From NCBI GenBank assembly GCA_030431975.1, contig JAUIHP010000007.1, forward strand, positions 1-64,000: a stretch of 64,000 bases of DNA, given 5' to 3'. The notes under the pieces are model-generated. The model was not told the origin of the DNA. It searched no databases and worked only from the letters and a program-made list of their open reading frames with translations. The position numbers and the translations under genes are program-made. Each line of letters begins with the position of its first letter. Position 1 is the first letter of the stretch. Positions 62,425-64,000 of this stretch are shown here, one piece after another. The DNA comes from a bacterium. GTDB taxonomy: Bacteria > Eisenbacteria > RBG-16-71-46 > CAIMUX01.

Positions 62425-63702
62425 CTAGTTCATCGCCAACTTGTCGACGTCCAGCTGGTAGCAGATGACGGCCATCGGCTCTGCATCTTCTGCTTCTTCA
62501 TCACCCGACATTCCGCCCTGCATCGCAACCAGCGCGTTGAGGAAGTCGGTCACGACATACAGCCGGTCCTGGACGAAGAAGAAGAAGTCGTCGCGGGGAT
62601 CTCCGTCACCCTTGAACGAAACCTGCTTCACGAAACGACCCTGCGGATCATACACGTCGAACGTTCCCATGACGCCGGCTTCGGTCGGACGAGCGCCCTT
62701 GCTGTTCATGACCCAGAGGGAGCCGTCGTCGCGCGTGAAGATGGAAGCGATCGACTTGTCGTAGTCCTGCATCTTGAGCGTCGAGTTCGGGGCCTGTCGC
62801 GTGAAGACTTCCCAGACCGATTTGACCCGGTTCATCTCGTCCTCGGTCCGCTTGTGCGGGGAGTGCTCGGTCGTGATGACCTTGGCCAGGCTTCCGTCCG
62901 GGTTCCACAAGTGGATCTCGTACTCGCTGTGCTTGGGGCAACCCCAGACCTTGCCGTCCGGGCTGACCGCCCAGCGGTTCTGGATCGTGTCCCACTTCAT
63001 CTCGTCGATGACCGGGTTTGCGAACTCCCAAAGACGGGGCTCGGAGTAATAGGTAGCGACGATGTCGCCCTTGGTGTTGGCGCCGCGAAGCATCACGGTC
63101 TGGGTGAAGGTGCCGGCTTCCTGGTTGAAGTTGTTGGCCTGTGCCATGCAGACGAGCTGGTCGCCAGCCAGGCGGGCGCCGCTCATGGAGACGAAGCCTT
63201 CGCCTTCGATCTTGGGGGTGGGCATCTCGCCGGCAGGCTCTCCGTCCTTGGTCAGGAGAACAATCTTGGCCGGTGCCGTCTGCAGCACTCCGACTTCACC
63301 CGTCGGGACGAAGAAGACGCTGGATGGGAAACGGAACTCGCCCGGACCTTCGCCTTCGCGGCCGATCGTTCGTACGAAGGCGCCGTCCTTGTCGAAGATC
63401 TTCACTTCGTTGAGCTGGGAGTCGAGAAGGTAGACGTTGCCGTCATCGTCGTTGGTGACCTGCGTGATGACGCCGAAGAACTCGTCCTCGTCGTCGGTGT
63501 CTCCGCCGATCCGCCAGAGCTCTTCCAATTCCATGGTGACCTTGCCGATCATCGGCTCGGCCGGGTTCTTCATGTGGACGACGCCGTCCACGGTCGCTTC
63601 CGTGCCTTTCCAATCGGCGGCCGATGCGGGTGCGACCAAAGCGAGAGAGACGGTCGCGAGTAGAGTGAGTGAAGCGATTTCCTGCTTCGCCGACTTCGAC
63701 AT
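62425..63702 (-). CDS. Exported 6-bladed beta-propeller protein
   Basis: A 425-aa protein. A signal peptide (about 1-28, cleavage after ASA) is followed by NHL/6-bladed propeller repeats: GVITQVTNDDDGNVYLLDSQLNEVKIFDKDGAFVRTIG with GEGPGEFRFPSSV is the classic blade, and later blades read WAVSPDGKVWGC and IFTRDDGSLWVM. The C-terminus (GGMSGDEEAEDAEP) is acidic. AAAGGAGG precedes the ATG at 63702; the open frame starts at 63819. Relatives are common in FCB-type genomes; ligand unknown. Confidence 0.85.
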   Translation of the reverse strand: MSKSAKQEIASLTLLATVSLALVAPASAADWKGTEATVDGVVHMKNPAEPMIGKVTMELEELWRIGGDTDDEDEFFGVITQVTNDDDGNVYLLDSQLNEVKIFDKDGAFVRTIGREGEGPGEFRFPSSVFFVPTGEVGVLQTAPAKIVLLTKDGEPAGEMPTPKIEGEGFVSMSGARLAGDQLVCMAQANNFNQEAGTFTQTVMLRGANTKGDIVATYYSEPRLWEFANPVIDEMKWDTIQNRWAVSPDGKVWGCPKHSEYEIHLWNPDGSLAKVITTEHSPHKRTEDEMNRVKSVWEVFTRQAPNSTLKMQDYDKSIASIFTRDDGSLWVMNSKGARPTEAGVMGTFDVYDPQGRFVKQVSFKGDGDPRDDFFFFVQDRLYVVTDFLNALVAMQGGMSGDEEAEDAEPMAVICYQLDVDKLAMN

Positions 63703-63809
63703 GGATCCTCCTTTGAAGGGACGCCCGGACAACCCGGAGCGGCCAGCTACGTTTACCGTCTTCCTCCCCATCCATTCACCCCCGACGGAGCGATGAACCC
63801 GGAGACGGC

Positions 63810-63880
63810 AAAAAATCACCGGTCCAAAGGCCCGACGGCTGGGGAGAGGGGACTAGCCGATGGGTCCGATGGACCGGTGA
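63810..63880 (-). terminator. Intrinsic terminator of an upstream minus-strand gene
   Basis: Read on the minus strand, TCACCGGTCCA (63880-63870) pairs with TGGACCGGTGA (63826-63816), an 11-bp perfect stem, directly followed by TTTTTT (63815-63810). The 43-nt loop contains an inner CGGCT/AGCCG stem. It would end a transcript coming from beyond the right edge, 110 bp before the propeller gene. The rest of 63703-64000 shows nothing else. Confidence 0.6.
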
Positions 63881-64000
63881 ATCATACGCGCAGGATTCTC
63901 GCCCGCACGGTTTCTTTCCGCATGACCGCCCGGCGGTGGTGCGCCGGGTGGTTCCCTTCCACGACGTAGGACGGCAGCGGGGCCGGTCCTGTTCGATGAC

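Overview
The window is high-GC bacterial chromosome from a diderm. Evidence for an outer membrane includes two RND efflux systems, an outer-membrane factor, several lipoproteins and a MacAB-type exporter. A secreted enzyme ends in a FlgD-like/T9SS-like C-terminal sorting domain, and there is a 6-bladed beta-propeller protein and a DUF4912/GH57 pair. Together these point to an uncultured FCB-type lineage (Eisenbacteria, Krumholzibacteria, Latescibacteria or Gemmatimonadota-like). The lineage is an inference from gene content; no rRNA or tRNA gene is visible.

Layout. 1-116: an apparent mobile-element end touching the 3' end of fadE. 108-4988: fatty-acid oxidation (fadE) divergent from a TetR regulator across a perfect FadR-type operator, then crcB, a small membrane protein and a GNAT acetyltransferase. 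5.0-12.8 kb: a structured leader, an RG-rich DUF4912 protein, a GH57 branching enzyme, a convergent rhodanese-methyltransferase, and an overlapping pair made of a RelA/SpoT-like protein and an unknown protein. 12.8-21.3 kb: addB-addA recombination nuclease/helicase, preceded by an 11-bp repeat array. 21.4-26.3 kb: a DUF697 membrane protein, a large HNH protein and an atypical SDR. 26.5-31.0 kb: macA, macB ATPase, a 24-codon vestige-like ORF, macB permease, and a secreted intradiol dioxygenase. 31.1-34.9 kb (minus): a GT-C-like membrane protein and a gamma-glutamyltransferase. 35.1-44.5 kb: tetR - outer-membrane factor - adaptor - RND pump - M14 peptidase, with overlapping or nearly overlapping reading frames and a palindromic operator in front. 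44.6-45.9 kb: a lipoprotein. 46.0-49.4 kb (minus): a glutaryl-CoA-dehydrogenase-like gene followed by a fused 2-oxoacid dehydrogenase E1. 49.7-53.4 kb (minus): DUF423, then an M56/BlaR1-like protease and its BlaI-type repressor with tandem operators. 53.5-62.2 kb (minus): an adaptor and two RND pumps, one with extra membrane segments. 62.4-63.7 kb (minus): the beta-propeller protein, behind an intrinsic terminator at the right edge.

The most striking feature not explained by gene content is the density of tandem repeats with units of 6, 12 or 15 bp. They occur in frame in AddB, AddA, the HNH protein (twice) and the M56 protease (twice), and as hexamer arrays in two intergenic regions. Other tandem arrays of 11, 14 and about 80 bp lie near promoters or gene ends. 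This suggests ongoing slippage-driven expansion in this genome.

Most genes sit in tight, translationally coupled operons (ATGA, GTGA or TAATG overlaps), and local regulators (TetR x2, BlaI/M56) lie beside candidate operators, so several regulatory circuits can be proposed from sequence alone.
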